Positions 1-12,880 of a DNA stretch of 64,000 nucleotides are shown in pieces (the first letter of the stretch is position 1; each line of letters begins with the position of its first letter). Position numbers and translations under genes: made by a program. The stretch is from assembly GCA_028564705.1 (NCBI GenBank), contig JAPXFQ010000184.1:1666501-1730500 (forward strand), given 5' to 3'. Under the pieces are notes generated by a model. That model was given only the letters and a program-made list of their open reading frames with translations. It did not search any database and was not told the origin of the DNA. The stretch comes from Apricaphanius iberus. Taxonomy: Eukaryota; Chordata; Actinopteri; Cyprinodontiformes; Aphaniidae.

Positions 1-1728
1 ACGAACCACATGCAGGGCCATTCACAGGGTGGTTTATGTCTTATAGGAGGTAGAAAATGTTTCCCAGTAGTTTGTCTTTATGACCATATAGAGTTAGGCA
101 GTTGGTTTCTTTTATGGTTTGCAATATTTGTTGTATGGGCCATTCAGCTGTTTCCACTGATGCTGCATAGCGTCATGGTTTATTTTCTGTGATGACACAA
201 AGCAGGTCTAACTGTCGTCCTGATCATTTCTAATTTTTCCCTACTGATGTTCTTTTGGTTTAGCTTAATCAGAGTAGAGTGAGTCATCAGCAAATCCTGG
301 GTATCAAACTGTCCCTCTTGATTTAATTTTTGTGAGCTCATTTTTAAAAGAGGATTTGTTTGCTTTGTCTTTGCAGCCCTAAAATCATGCAACATGAGAA
401 AACAAATGCCATCTTTGATTTGGTAGAGGTCCATGTGTTCACAATACTCTAGCAAGAACAAAATACCCTTCAGGGGAAACTAGGATTGCCTTTGTTCCAA
501 AAGCAGAAAACCTCAGAGTCTTTCAACTTATTTCTGAAAAGTCCTAGCTTGATGGAATTACTTAAATATGTTGGCAAGTGATTAACAATTTGCGACAAGA
601 TGACAAATTTCACTTTTGGCAACACTAGGTATAGAAACCACATTTCTAAAGATGTGATCTTGCCCATGTTGTGTCCATTACCCAAATGCTCCAAAATAAA
701 AAAATAAAAAAATAACATAAAAGATGACTCAAAGGCATCTGATCCTTTTTACATTAAATGTATAATGAAAATCTTTAAAATCCTGAAACTTCACGTCAAA
801 CATTTGTGGTTTGAAATGAGGAAAACATGAACATATTGTGCCTTTTGAGGTTATAAACAAAAACTGCGGCCAGATTTAGGTGCAGCCTCTTAGCATTCTC
901 TTCATCCAGCATCTATAAATCATTTGTACAGCCAGCGCTGCTCCCTATTGCTGACCCATTGGCCAAGTGCCAAGCCCGTGTCCGGACAAGGCCCTGACCC
1001 GTGAACCTTAGCCGGAGCCCTTGGGCCATTAGGGCCAGGCCATTAGAGCAGCGACCCCACCAGCCAAGGCTACCTACTGCTCTTGCATAAAGCAATTGGA
1101 CACAGCCATCAGAATGATGGAGCGCACCGAATTATCCACGCTGACCACTCATATGGCAGATCCTGACCATTGCAGGAAACGGTATCTTTTGAAAACAGGC
1201 TTTTTCATATTGAGCCACAGATGCCTTTTTGTGTGCTTTTAACATCTAATGCAGATTTTGCATTAAAGTTGGCTTAAAGCTGCAATTTATGGGATTTGAG
1301 ATAAGGTAAACACAGTGACCCATACATGAGAGGAGGTGGTCATTTCGCACCAGCACTGTTTTGTACCTTAGTGGTTTTGATCTTTTATTACCCAATTTTT
1401 TGAGGTACAACATGTAACTCTCTGCCACAGAATGTCATTTTCTATGTTCCAGTTTGCCCCTTGTGATTTGTCCAATGCTCGGCTTGCTGTACATCAATGA
1501 ATCCAATACTTTTTTTACTCGGATAGATGTGAAATTCTAATCCGATCGGATTAAATATATTTTGCACATGCAAACGTAGCTAGAGACTCATTACTCTCAC
1601 TAATGTTTCCAGAACCAGTCTACATTCCTCTGTGCTGGACTGCATGCACCTGATGCTAAAGAAGTGACTGGAACACCTGATTTTTTATGATAATAAGAGA
1701 AAACTTTTGAAAATATAGTATACATATA
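1..1728. other. no gene seen; unique-looking AT-rich DNA
   Basis: I see no convincing coding region, RNA gene or recognised repeat here. A GC-rich patch lies at about 925-1100. A 16-bp perfect palindrome (TAATCCGATCGGATTA) lies at 1538-1553. Confidence 0.5.
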
Positions 1729-2400
1729 CACTCAAAAAAGAAAACTTGCTGGGTGAATATAATAAAATTATGTAAATCATTTCCACCCAACTGATTTGGG
1801 TCGATTTAGCAATAAAGAATTTTGTTGAGTGAACTAAATGTAAACATGTTGGTTCAACCTAATACATTTAGGTTGCTATAACAGCACGGGATGGGAGTTG
1901 AACTCAGAAAAAGGCCTCTGTTTTCTAAGCACCTGCACTAACCACTTTACTACACAATAACTAAAAAAACTTGTATATAATAACACAAATGACTTCTTTT
2001 CCAGTGTTAACTAAACATGATTACAATGTTTCAGTAAAACAATTCCGTAACTTTTTTTCCATGAAAAAAAGGGAATTGGCAGGTCTTTATAATATTATAA
2101 TCATTTTTGGTTAACACTGGAAATGAAGTCATATGTGTTATTATAAATCTAAGTTTAAGTTATTGTATAGCAAAGTGATTATTGTAGGTGCTCAGGTGAC
2201 AGAGGCAATTTTCTGGGTTCAAGTCCTATCCCCTGCTTTTTATTTTTGAGCTTTATAGCAACTCAAATGTATTGAGTTGATCAAAAATGTTTACATTTAG
2301 TTCACTCAATATCATTCTTTATTGCTAATTTGACCCAAATCAGTTGGTGGAAATGATTAACATAATTTTATTACGTTCACCCAGCAAGTTTTTTTATGTG
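1729..2400. mobile_element. foldback (palindromic) DNA element, about 670 bp
   Basis: The two ends are long inverted repeats. The left end reads AACTTGCTGGGTGAA near 1743 and the same string occurs in reverse complement near 2380-2394. Matching continues inward through the CAACTGATTTGGGTC block (about 1789 and 2332) and an inner block at about 1981-2014 against 2107-2143, so the arms cover almost the whole element and leave only a short loop. This is the form of a non-autonomous foldback or MITE-type transposon, and the end sequence resembles a dispersed fish repeat I recognise. No transposase is present. The right arm contains GGTTCAAGTCC at about 2218-2228, a match to a tRNA B box, which may be chance or may show an origin in tRNA-like sequence. 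Superfamily not determined. Confidence 0.75.
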
Positions 2401-3995
2401 TGTAAAACGGCTTATTTACAGGTATGAAATATGAACAAGAAATCACCAAAATAGCTGTGTGTAGTTACAAAGTGTGGATATTAATTGGCGAATGGAGAAA
2501 TTGACATGGAGCTGCTCAAAATAAGTCCCAGAATCAGAGTTCTTTTACTACTGTAGTTGCAAACTGTTTTATAAATGTTTTTTCTTCTTTTTAACTTATT
2601 CACATTATCATGTCCTACACCATGAAGGCCCAAATGCGAAATCCTGGTGAAAATTCCTCCCTCTGTGTCTTCCTCTGTTTTGTTAATAGCCTGTGCTTCA
2701 CACTGCTAGAATAATTACAAACATTAGACAATTCAAGTAAGGCTCTGCATGACTCCTGGACCACTGAGCGTCAATCAAGAAAAAAATGTGTACGAGTAAT
2801 TCCCTGGCAAGCTTTGTGTAAACTACAGGCACACTGGTGCATTCATACAGGTGCCCCCACCCTCTCGTCCAAGCAAATACACCTGATGAACCCCTCCAAG
2901 TTAACACAATTAACATCTTCCATACCCTGTGGAGTTAAACTCTCAGTGCACACAAATGCATTCAACTGACAGGCAGCTTAGGCAAATGCCTTGTTTGGAG
3001 AGCAAGCGGAGTGTGTTTGGGTCTACATAAAGGCAGAGTGAATTACATCTGGGAGCCTTTGCATTACAGAACACCGTGAGAAAGATGAGCACCCGGATAA
3101 AGCACACCTGAATTTACACAAGATGGCTTCTTGGGAATGGGATTTACGACTTCCTACATCATAGGTTTATACACACCAGTAGGTGTGTTAGAGGTTTCAT
3201 ATGGATACAAGGATTCAGATGGAAATTTATTATAAATAAATATTGGCACACTACTTTTACTGATAATGTTTTTTACTGCAAAACTACTCCTTTTTGATTA
3301 TTTTATCACTTTGAACCACAAAATTCAATAAATATTGTTAAAATTGAATTTTTATACACTAAAAGAAGTTATTGCAACATTGTTCAATTGAAATAAAAAG
3401 AATGCATGTTTTTTTGGCAAAAATTCAAAGATGTTGAAAGCAATTGTATGAATCACATAAGTACCCTCCATGGCATTCATAAGTGAGGGGGGCATTATTT
3501 CAGTCGTACACACTGCATTACCTGCTATTTACTACATGCTGACACTGCATTACTGCATCTCAAATGACTTGAAGATATAGAAAGACAGCATGTCCCAGGT
3601 ATGCAGCATCATAACTTATATTAATCTCTTAAAATACTTGTAATTTTGCTGGCAATGTTTTAATAAGGCACCCCGTCTAAGTAGTATTGTCACAGTACAT
3701 GGGAAAAGATGACTTTTTATATTCATCTATTTTCTAAAGATACATGCTTTAACAACACACTTAATATCTTAAAAACATGCATTTTTTCTAAACGTTTTGG
3801 TGGCGCACCAGCATTTATTATGTTCATTTTCAGAGCTGTCACTGCCTGAGAAGGTCCCGCTGATGAAAAACCATACTAAACAGCTTTTCTCTCCTGGGAT
3901 ACCTCCCATAAACACTGAGTGAGTTTTGCTTTACGCCATTATGTCATAAGCTACTAAACTGATATAAACTAATCTGTTGGTTTGAGACTTCAGCC
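2401..3995. other. no gene seen
   Basis: AT-rich, unique-looking sequence with no recognised repeat. Short frames occur but none has splice signals or motifs that I can support. Confidence 0.4.
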
Positions 3996-4136
3996 ATGGC
4001 AGATCTACTAAAGAAACTAAAGAGGACTCTATCAGAAGAAGCAAAGCAAACAAAAAAAGTGTTAGAGCAAGAGGCAAGACAAGAGTCAGCATTGGCCCTT
4101 CTTTTCCTTGCTAGAGAGCTCTACAATGGGATGTAA
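3996..4136 (+). CDS. possible 46-residue small ORF, unknown
   Basis: A start codon in strong vertebrate context (GCCATGG) opens a 46-codon frame ending in TAA at 4134-4136. The predicted peptide begins MADLLKKLKRTLSEEAKQTK and is rich in Lys, Glu and Gln with a leucine-heavy second half (LALLFLAR), consistent with an amphipathic or coiled-coil helix. I do not recognise it. The stop codon lies inside the 14-bp target duplication of the LINE tail that follows, so that insertion sits directly behind the frame. It could be a real short peptide, the first exon or remnant of a longer gene or transposon ORF, or chance. No promoter is visible. Confidence 0.2.
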   Translation: MADLLKKLKRTLSEEAKQTKKVLEQEARQESALALLFLARELYNGM

Positions 4137-4287
4137 TAGGGATACCATCCATCCATCCATCCATCTTCTTAACCGCTTATCCAATTCAGGGTCACGGGGC
4201 AGCTGGAGCCTATCCCAGCAATTATCAGGCGTTAGGCAGGGTACACTCTGAACAGGACGCCAGTCTGTTGCAGTGTAATAGGGATAC
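4132..4287 (-). mobile_element. LINE 3'-tail insertion with 14-bp target duplication
   Basis: Read on the minus strand, this is the 3' end of a widespread fish non-LTR element. It holds the block containing GGATAGGCTCCAGC and then GATAAGCGG, and finishes in a short ATGG repeat tail (CATC repeats on the plus strand at about 4146-4165). The insert proper is about 4146-4273. It is flanked by a perfect 14-bp direct repeat, TGTAATAGGGATAC, at 4132-4145 and 4274-4287, which is the signature of target-primed reverse transcription. The copy is strongly 5'-truncated and carries no coding capacity. The clade is probably L2-related, but I am not certain of that. Confidence 0.85.
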
Positions 4288-7150
4288 TTATCTAGCAATG
4301 TTTCTACTAGATTGGTTAGTAATAAATGCTTGTTCTGGGGTTATTGTGTTTGATCGAGCATGATGATGTGAGACGGTGCCAGGAAAACTATTTAATTGTT
4401 TACAAACTAACACAACCTCTGTCTGATGTGATTTGTTTTGGATAGTGAGTTTATAAAACCATCAGTACACTGGCCTCTGAAGATGCGTTCCACAGCGATG
4501 TAGTTCTACGGCAGTGAAGTTACACTTCAAGCCTTGAGGGTGCAATAGATGGCAAATATCTGCAAAGTTACAGAGTGGTCTTTAAAAATGGTTTTAGCAT
4601 GAAGTGGTGGGCTAGAATAGCAGTTCCCAAAGTTGAGGTTGACAATGAGTCCTTCAGTTAACCAGAGAGAGTTAACCAGAGAAGGTGAAATGTCCATAAG
4701 TCTTTTCAAACTTCTCATTCATTCTCTTCTTCCATATATTATGGAATATTTCCTAGATGCCTTAACTAATAATTACTAATCACTGAGTAGAACTAATCTT
4801 GAAACAATTTTCCCATAAGACGTGCCAAAGGTGTGCCTGAAGATGTATCCTCTGCAGTGTAAACGGATAGCACATCACTGTCCTCCTCAGATGAAAAAAA
4901 TTGCCCACTCTCTTCTCAATCAAGGTTCTATGGCTTCCTCTACATTGTACTTTGTTTTTGGAAATGTGTGCTGCCATATTGCCTAAAGGATCTCTTACTA
5001 GTGCGGAACTGTGCATAATGTAAGTCATCTTATGCATACTAGTTACAAGTCCTGTGATAAAGCCCTCGCATCACGTGAGAAGTCTGTATTCACATCAATT
5101 CATTGGCTATCTACTGCATTATTTACCATTATATGAGCCACATACGTAAGCATAGAGAAGGGTAGTTTTCACCCATCAGCCAATAGTTTAAGATTTTTGT
5201 CAGAGATGAGGGGATAACGCTTGACCTATTTGATCAAGTAAGATATAGGGATGTGTAATTTATATGCTTATATGAGCATGCTAACAGTATATACAAAAGA
5301 AAACATTGCGATAAATACACACAAGGAAGAAAATTTTAAAGGTTTTCAGCAGCAGATTATGTTGGATTATGGACCCAAGACTTGTTATGGACAAACTATT
5401 TTATTCGAGGACATTAATTGGACCCTTGTGGATGTAAAATGACTGTTTTTGTCGAGTGTGTTGTGTTCTGTCAATATATGAGGCTTTGAGACGTGAGTTG
5501 AACATTCACTTGCTTTCTGAGTGGTTTGGCAAAAGCATTTACTGTGTTATGTTTTACGATTTGATCCTTGATCGCCATACTTACTTAGAATCTCAAGAAT
5601 CTTCACTTAACAATGATGTGTAAAATGTATTTTTACATAGAAAAGGTGTCGCTAACAAAGGCAGATTGGACCCGGAAGTATGCAATGTATGTATGTAAAC
5701 AGGACATAAAAATGTTAAGAACAGTTTTTGAAACTTATGTCACAAGTCTCAGTGATTATGGTCAGAAATTTCTAAAAAATATTGTACTTTTGTTGAGTTT
5801 ATTGTGCATTATCTATGGTGTTTTCTCAATGAATGGCTGGGATTTATTAAGGGAGTGACTTTCATCTGGCACAAATATGCAGGGTTCAACAGATTTCACC
5901 TTGTTTTACCCCACTGTGAAATTGGCCTTTGTATTATCTTAAAATCCTTGTGGACCATCTTTGAAGCATTTTCAGTGTGGGGCAGTAGATCCCATTACTC
6001 ATCTTTGGATATGTCTAGCTCAGGCACCTGCCCTTAAAAAGAAGTTGGTACAATGTCCTGCATGTCTTTTACAAAGGGTCATAGTATCCAAGCTGCAGAA
6101 AGAGAGGAAGAGTGAGGAGGTGGGTGTGTGTTTTCTCCTAATAGGGCAATCTGGACAAACTGATGCCTGCATCTGCCTGATTTGTCAGTGAAAGACAATA
6201 TCATGGAGGAGCAGAGCGCCAAACGTTCTGCAGTGTGAGAAGGGGACAGAGATGGATGGTTGAGGGGTCAGAGACCTCTCCTGACCAAAAGGTCCAGCTT
6301 CTTATCTCCAACCATCACTGGCAAATTGATTGGTTGTGGGGCATCAGTCATCAGCTAAACCCAGGTCGCCACTTTCTTCTCCATCTTTAGCCCACAGGCA
6401 AAGAGTTGTCAGCCTTCATGTATGTGCCAGCATATGGAGATGGATGAATGTACAGAGTTACATCAGGCTATCAGATGAGAGTAAAAAGGTAATCTTGAAT
6501 TGGATCTGGAATATACTTTAAAACTTATAGAACATTAAGGTTCGAGTCTAAGCCTGACTGAATAGCTTAAAGAAACATTGATATTTTCAGTTGATTGTAG
6601 GGTAAATCGGTGAAGGTGAAAGCCTTATGCACTCTTTACAGAATACACAACTGTGTTTATTTTTGTTTAACTTGTTAACACTAGTTTAACAGGACCCATT
6701 AGTTTATTGAACCTGAGCAAATTTAACAACTAGACCATTTTTTAAATTCATCATATAAGGTAAAACTGCACTTTTAAAGCCTAGTTAATCAAATAAAGTA
6801 ACTAAATGATATAATTTGCCTTTTTTCCTCTTTCAACCCAACAGCCTTTACATTCAATGACTTTCAAGACTCTTTCTTTGCTTGCTCACCACATGAAATT
6901 CAGTATACAAGCCAACATATGGTGTCTTGTGTTGATTGTTGGATTTGTTGGAGGATATTAGAATTTTTTTTCACCAAACTGATATTCAAAATAGACGCTA
7001 AAATATGGCTAAAAAAAATTCCTCGTTGACAATATATCCTTGAGGCAAAATCTCAGTCCCGATGCTATATTTATGTCATAATACACAGCTTGTTTCATGA
7101 AAATATGATGTCCTAGAGAGATAGATTAAATGCTTAACTCAGTTGAATGT
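4288..7150. other. no gene seen
   Basis: Only short unsupported frames. One piece near 4440-5040 has several antisense frames without motifs. No repeat family recognised. Confidence 0.4.
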
Positions 7151-7179
7151 CAGGAGATGACGTGCCCTTGCACAGTGCT

Positions 7180-7640
7180 GATGTTGAAGGCCCCCCCAGC
7201 AGAACGGTGGGGCTCCTTCCCCACCAGAGAGGTGACGTTCCTCATCCCAAGAGGAAGCTTCTGCGTCCGAGGATCAGACCGCTCGTCTAGCAAAGCACCC
7301 AACCCCTATAGCCCCTCCCACAGGTGGGGCTATAGGGGGAGCTCATTGCAAGGGGGACCCATGTCACCTCTTTGGGCTGAGCCTGGCTTGGCTCCGTGGG
7401 TAAAGGCCCAGCCACCAGGTGACCTGCGTCTAGGCGAAGAAACACTAGATCCAAAGATGCTGGTCATCATATGGGTCTTCGGGCTGCACTTTAGTCTGAT
7501 CCCCCTCCTTGGACTAGTTTGCTATGGGTGACCCTACCCGGAGCAGAAAGCCCCCAACACATTAACTCCTGGGATCTTTGGGACACTCAAAGCCCTCCAC
7601 CACGACAAGGTGCCAGCCCAGGGGAGGGGAAGGTTGCAAA
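7180..7640 (+). mobile_element. GC-rich fish retroelement remnant
   Basis: This GC-rich island stands out sharply from its AT-rich flanks. It matches my recollection of a common fish repeat: a block around GACGTTCCTCATCCC and GAGGATCAGACCGC, then GGTGACCTGCGTCTAGGCGA near 7420, then CTCCACCACGACAAGGTG near 7595. These come in the order expected for the non-coding leader region of a LINE-type element. The 133-codon frame that runs through it (7130-7531) has no domain and is best explained by high GC suppressing stop codons. It contains a 13-bp perfect inverted repeat with a 10-bp loop (arms 7303-7315 and 7326-7338). The clade is uncertain. Confidence 0.55.
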
Positions 7641-7649
7641 ATAAAATAG

Positions 7650-7905
7650 CTCATACTTGTATACGGTTTTACTTAACCCCAAAGCACTTCAAACTACATT
7701 TCAGTCATTCACCCATTAACGCACTGGTGAGGGGAAGCTATGATGTACCCACAGCTGCCCTGGGGTGCACTGACAGAGACGAGGCTGCCGGACACTATTG
7801 CCACTGGGCCCTCTGACCACCACCAGTAGGTAACAGGTGAAGTGTCTTGCCCAAGTACACAATGACCGAGACAGTCAGGGCTGGGGCTTGAACATTAGTA
7901 CTTTG
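7650..7905 (+). repeat. dispersed fish repeat (AAAGCACTTCAAAC type)
   Basis: The sequence has the conserved order of a short interspersed repeat common in fish. It starts with CCAAAGCACTTCAAACTAC, followed by CATTCACCCATTAACGCACT, then CAGCTGCCCTGGGG, then a CACCACCAGTAGGTAACAGG block and GTGTCTTGCCCAAG, and ends at a region resembling GGCTTGAAC. Direct target duplications are not visible. It abuts the GC-rich remnant upstream, so the two may have inserted separately or be parts of one older element. Confidence 0.55.
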
Positions 7906-8170
7906 ATCCTAGAAATGTTCTTTAGATAATAGATAATTTTATGTGAACCTTAAGGTTCAGGTCTGAGTCTATTACCTCACCTAGATTTCAGGCCTGATCA
8001 GTAGTTTTTAGCTGTATTAACTGAAATTGTGTGTTGGATTCTTTATCATTGTTCTTTAGGTCCAAAGATAATTACTTCAGTTTTGTTTCTGCTTTGCTGG
8101 AGAAAATTATGGCACATCCATAGATTAATTTGGTGAATTCATTCACTTAGGGTATGGATCAGATAATATT

Positions 8171-8358
8171 GTGGCTCAGTGGTAGAGTAGTTGGCTTGCA
8201 ATCGGAGGGTCGTGGGTTTGATTCCAGCATCCTCCAGTCACATGCCAATGTGCCCCCTGGGCAAGGCACTTAACCTCAAACATTCTACATCGTCTGAATG
8301 TGTGAATGTGGTCAGTATGACTAGAAAAGCGCTACATACGTTCAGTTCATTTACCATT
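8171..8358 (+). mobile_element. tRNA-derived SINE
   Basis: The head is tRNA-like: an A-box region GTGGCTCAGTGGTAGAGTAG at 8171-8190 and a B box GGGTTTGATTCC at 8214-8225, at the spacing expected for an internal RNA polymerase III promoter. The body follows with TGCCCCCTGGGCAAGGCACT and a 3' segment AAAAGCGCTACATACG, which resembles the 3' ends of fish LINE-mobilised SINEs. The tail is short. It is not a functional tRNA gene, because the acceptor and anticodon arms do not fold as a tRNA and the unit continues into SINE body sequence. Confidence 0.8.
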
Positions 8359-11300
8359 AAGTAAAATATCCCTCTTACTTCTTTGATTGTCCAAGATCTT
8401 CACTGAAAACTAAATCCTTTGAAATGTCCTCAGGTGACACCGCAGTACATAATATACTCCAATAAACAGGATCAAATGGTGTGGCAAATGAGATCTATAT
8501 AGTAACAATAACACACCTAAATTAAATAGCTGAATTACATTCTTGGCATGTCTCCATTTTCCTGCAGAGGCCTGGTTATGAACCATTCATTTAATTTAAG
8601 TATGTTGGACCAGAGATGCTTTTAAAAGTTATAGGACAGTGGCTCTAGAGGACTGGAATTGGACCAGTCTCAGTGCAATCCTGCAACAGGAGTGCAGTAT
8701 TTAAGAATGAAACTCCAGATGTTTTAAAGATTGAGTTCTTTAAATTAACACACTAAATTTCTCACTGTTAAGTTGCCTATGTTGCAATTGTAATTACCTT
8801 TTTTTAACAGCTACAGATATTTTTGTACCAGCAGGAGTTTCTGCAGGACAAATCTGAGTGCACCCAAAATGTCTACAATAAACATTTCACTCCTGCTGAT
8901 GCTTTAATGAGAAGCAGTGCAGTTCCTGTTAATCGTGTGTGGATAAAATGTGTAACAAGTGAAATAAGTGCGTATGAAATAAGTGGATATTGAGCAAATA
9001 CGGTAAACGAATACAGACTGGAGTCCCATGTAAAAATGGCCTTAAACACAGCTCTCACCCAGCGACTCTATCGGGCCAATTCTGAGTACTTACCCCAAGG
9101 CTCAGTTGGTTCCTGAAATGGCCCTGAAATGTGGAACAGTGTCTAAAGCCCACAACTTTGATAAATGCCTTTGTTGTGACAGAGAAAATGTTCCTTTTTG
9201 TAAACCCAAATTAATGTAAAACTAGATTAAGACTAAAAGCTTGATGTTCTTCAGGGTTTTAAATTGAATGTTGTCTCGAGTCAAACAGGGAAAGATCTGC
9301 CCACAGACAGAAATCACAGCGCTCTGCAGGGTAGCCATTTGGGCACAAGACAAGGGGAACCAAGAGGATGTCTGCACTCCAGGGTTTCTAATCTGGTTCC
9401 ACAGGCTCTGTTTAGGAAAAGTTCCTCAGCTCTTAAACTCCTCCTGGTTCAGGCAGCTGGTTTAACTCCAAACAATTAGCTACCTTCGTGGTTTGGCCTT
9501 TTTGAACACCAAGTAAAGCTCATACATGCTTTGATTATAGTCCCTTCGGCTTAGAGGGAGAAGTCAGTGGGGAACCTTTTTTCAGCTTGGTTACCTTTAT
9601 TGATTCCTCTCTCTTTTTAGCACTATAATAACATCCAAATCTAACTAAGACTGATGGATCTTTTCTCACAATGTCATAAAATTGCATAATACCAAATGAG
9701 CCATACAGACTGACAAATTGCCATAAGTAGTATACCCAACGATTTGAGAGTCCGTAGAAAAATATTTCTGGCTGTTTTTTAACCTGCAATAATTCTCTGT
9801 TAGTTGCTTTGTTTCTCCGTAACCCTTGGTCCCAGATCAGTTTTTCTAATTAGTGGTCTCTACTTCTCTCAGTTCTGTGGCCTACAAACATCTGCTCAGT
9901 GCTCTTTTTAGTAGAGTATTTCCCTGCCTCAATTTTAATCTTGGTTTTGGAATCAGCCCCCTTCTTATCTAGGGGCTTTGAGCTGTTGTATGTGAGTGAA
10001 ATTAATCGTGTGTTAAGGAGAGTGGAATTAATGGCTTGGACTGAAACCTGTGGCCTCTCCCGGCTTAGCCGCTCGCAGATCCCCCTGATCCTGCTTGTTA
10101 CTGGAGCTTGGTCGTTTTAGATTGTAAGATGATTGTATGGTTTCAGCCTCTTGTCTCTTTCTCTTTTGTCTTTTTGGGTAGTTCAGGGGTCTCTTCTTTT
10201 GTCTGCCTCCATCTTCCATTCAGGTGGTATCACAGCTGGCCCTGTTCATTTACTCAGGACATCATGTGACCCTACCCCCCAGAAGGATACTGTAAATGCT
10301 CTCACACACTCTTTTGTAGTCTCCTTTTAACACACACATAAAAAAACATGCGCGTGCTTAGACAGTAAAGCATCGCACTAAAAGTTACTCTTCTCATTCT
10401 TATGTGATTGTATAAAAAGCTACACCGACATTTTTCAAAAGATGACCACATATTTTTGCTAGGAAGGGACATTTAAAAATGTGTTTAAGGATGTATATGC
10501 TAATTGACAAACACTTACACACAACTCGGTTATACTGATTTTAACCAATTTCACTTCACAGCATTCAGAATATTTTTTCTAGCATCCCTCATGTGAGCAG
10601 TTATTAGCTATCAAAGCATTAGTTATAAATATTGGTTACTCTAAATTAGGGCTTTACTCCCTCCACATTAAAGCTGATAGAAGTCGACACTTCAAATGCG
10701 TTAAAGGCTGAAACTTTTGTGTAATACCTTGGGCCTTCTGCCATCTAATGCAAGTCTTGGTCTCTCTCACCCATAATAATGAGTGTTCTTGCTACAGCAC
10801 TAAGTGTTTAGATGAAGAAAAAGATTTGAGAAAAAGAGCTGAGTTTTCCTCATCGCAGTCACCAGTTACTTTCTCAGTGCATCTTTATATAAACAGGATT
10901 GTCGGTCTATGAAAGTAGTCATAAGCAAGCACTATTTCTTGAAGGTCAGCCTAAGTTGCCCTTTTGTACCTAACCATTTTCAGAGGAATGTCATTTTTTG
11001 CCTTAATCCTTAAGACAAACCTAAAGAGATGAACTGGCATTTTGTTTACAGCTAATCTAATTTGTATCTTTTTACACACAGATTACACAACATGTGGTCA
11101 TGCTTGGCTAAAAGGAATATAAATTATGTACTGATTTTATTTGTTTTTTGTGGGTTTTCTTCTCTTATTTGCTCTTAATGTATTTGTTTTTCACATGATT
11201 TATGTTTATATTAGGTGTTTGACACCCAACTGCCAATGAAAGTAGAGATACAGATTAGCAGTCTATCAATAACCTCAAATATGTTAATGCTAATGATTAC

Positions 11301-11710
11301 TCATGAGTCCAAATTATTCAAGCACTTGGCTCCTGGATACCTAAATATCTTTATCAGTCACTGTGTTTACGTGCCGTAAGAGAAAGTTGAATATTGCCTT
11401 AGGCTGACTGAAGTTCAGACTTTTGAAATTCATGTATACATATTAGTCGGGCTGAAGTTGAACTGAACAAGAACACTCTGAATCAGAAAAACCAACCCAG
11501 ATGGTGTAGTTTAAAAAAAAATGAAATTTCTATGCACGTAAACTCCATTCCTGGCTTAGCTGAGGTATTCACAGGAAGGGACATGAACGCAGAAGTGGGA
11601 ACACCCACACCAGTGTTGCTGCGTTGTTGTCCTTGGTTTCTTTGCTCAATGTGTACATCCTGCTTTTACTCCATCTTCTTCCCTGCTGCCACCATTTCTT
11701 TACTATCTGA
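8359..11710. other. no gene seen; unique-looking DNA
   Basis: No recognised repeats or supported exons. Frames of 60-85 codons on both strands lack motifs. Confidence 0.4.
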
Positions 11711-11748
11711 TACTCTCTAGGCCAACTGGAGAATTGGCCTAGAGAGTA
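11711..11748. repeat. 15-bp perfect inverted repeat (hairpin)
   Basis: Arms TACTCTCTAGGCCAA (11711-11725) and its exact reverse complement (11734-11748) are separated by 8 bases. This could form a strong DNA or RNA hairpin. No terminator-like or miRNA-like extension of the stem is visible. Confidence 0.8.
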
Positions 11749-12797
11749 GTGGAGTCAAAGGCACTCGCTCAATAGTTTGATTTTCTAAATGACATGCAAA
11801 CTGGGATAAATACTGGCTTGCTGTTAAGCTATTGGTCTGATTATTGCCAAAATTTGATTTAGACATGCATGTAAACGCACTGACTGTTTTGAAACCTAAT
11901 GATGAAAGAACCTTCTAACTGTAAGTGTAATGTTACAAAATGAAAAACTGGTTTAACACAGCTCTGTACAATTTGTTTAGTGACAGCCTTATTCCAGTTG
12001 TCAAATGCAAATTCATCAGGTTGTCCCTGGGAATCCCCAGGCATGTGTTGTCTAGCCATCTGTCCACTCTAAAGATGCTGACTCAATAAGCGCCACAAAT
12101 GCAACCACTATACAGTTAGACAATTACCCTCAACAGCTTGGTAATGGTTTTATAGTGTGCAGAATGATGGTCAGCTAAATAAAACTACAGGATTCCCACA
12201 AAAACCTGACATGGCTGTAAATATGTATTAACCAGAAAATGGGCCTTGCATGGGATCATTTAGGAGAGACAAAGAGCTGCCAACCAACAAAGAGGCAACA
12301 TGCAGAAAGAAAGAGGGGATTCTACTTAGCTAATGAGTTGCTTCATAGAAATGTAAAAACAGTGGGTCTTTAGGCAGAGCAGTTGTCCTGCTGTTTGGGC
12401 CTCATTGACTGTAAAGTGAAGAGGTCCAACGTTAATGCCCACTGTCCATTGTGGACATGCTCATTCATCCAAAGCCAACAGTTATGTCACACAGGGATTT
12501 CATTGTGGCACTGCGTAAAAGGGAGGCAAAGTCATTACTAGAAACCAGAAAGTTGAAGTAGGCTCTAAGAAGTGGTCATTTTCAGGACAACTTGAAGATA
12601 AGGATTCTCCCTGTAGCCAAAAAATAAAAATAAAAGGTTCAAACTCAGTGATGAAGGGCCTTCAAGTTTCCCTAGGGCCCTTCAGTGCTCGAGGCAAAGA
12701 GTGCCTAATCTACGTCATGAAAAGTGGTCAAGCTTAAAGAACTCAAAGTTCAATACTTATGTCAAAGGAACACACAAACTATATCTAAAGATATACA

Positions 12798-12798
<1 letters not shown>
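11749..12798. other. no gene seen
   Basis: Unique-looking sequence without recognised repeats. Confidence 0.4.
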
Positions 12799-12844
<46 letters not shown>

Positions 12845-12847
12845 TAT

Positions 12848-12880
<33 letters not shown>
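12799..12880. repeat. (TA)n microsatellite
   Basis: About 80 bases of alternating TA, interrupted twice by AA steps at about 12839-12860. Likely unstable in length. Confidence 0.95.

Noticed and set aside
7130..7531. 133-codon plus-strand open frame
   Set aside because: Lies in a GC-rich retroelement remnant where stops are rare; no domain.
8171..8245. Possible tRNA gene
   Set aside because: A and B boxes are present, but the sequence continues as a SINE and does not fold into a tRNA with a proper acceptor stem.
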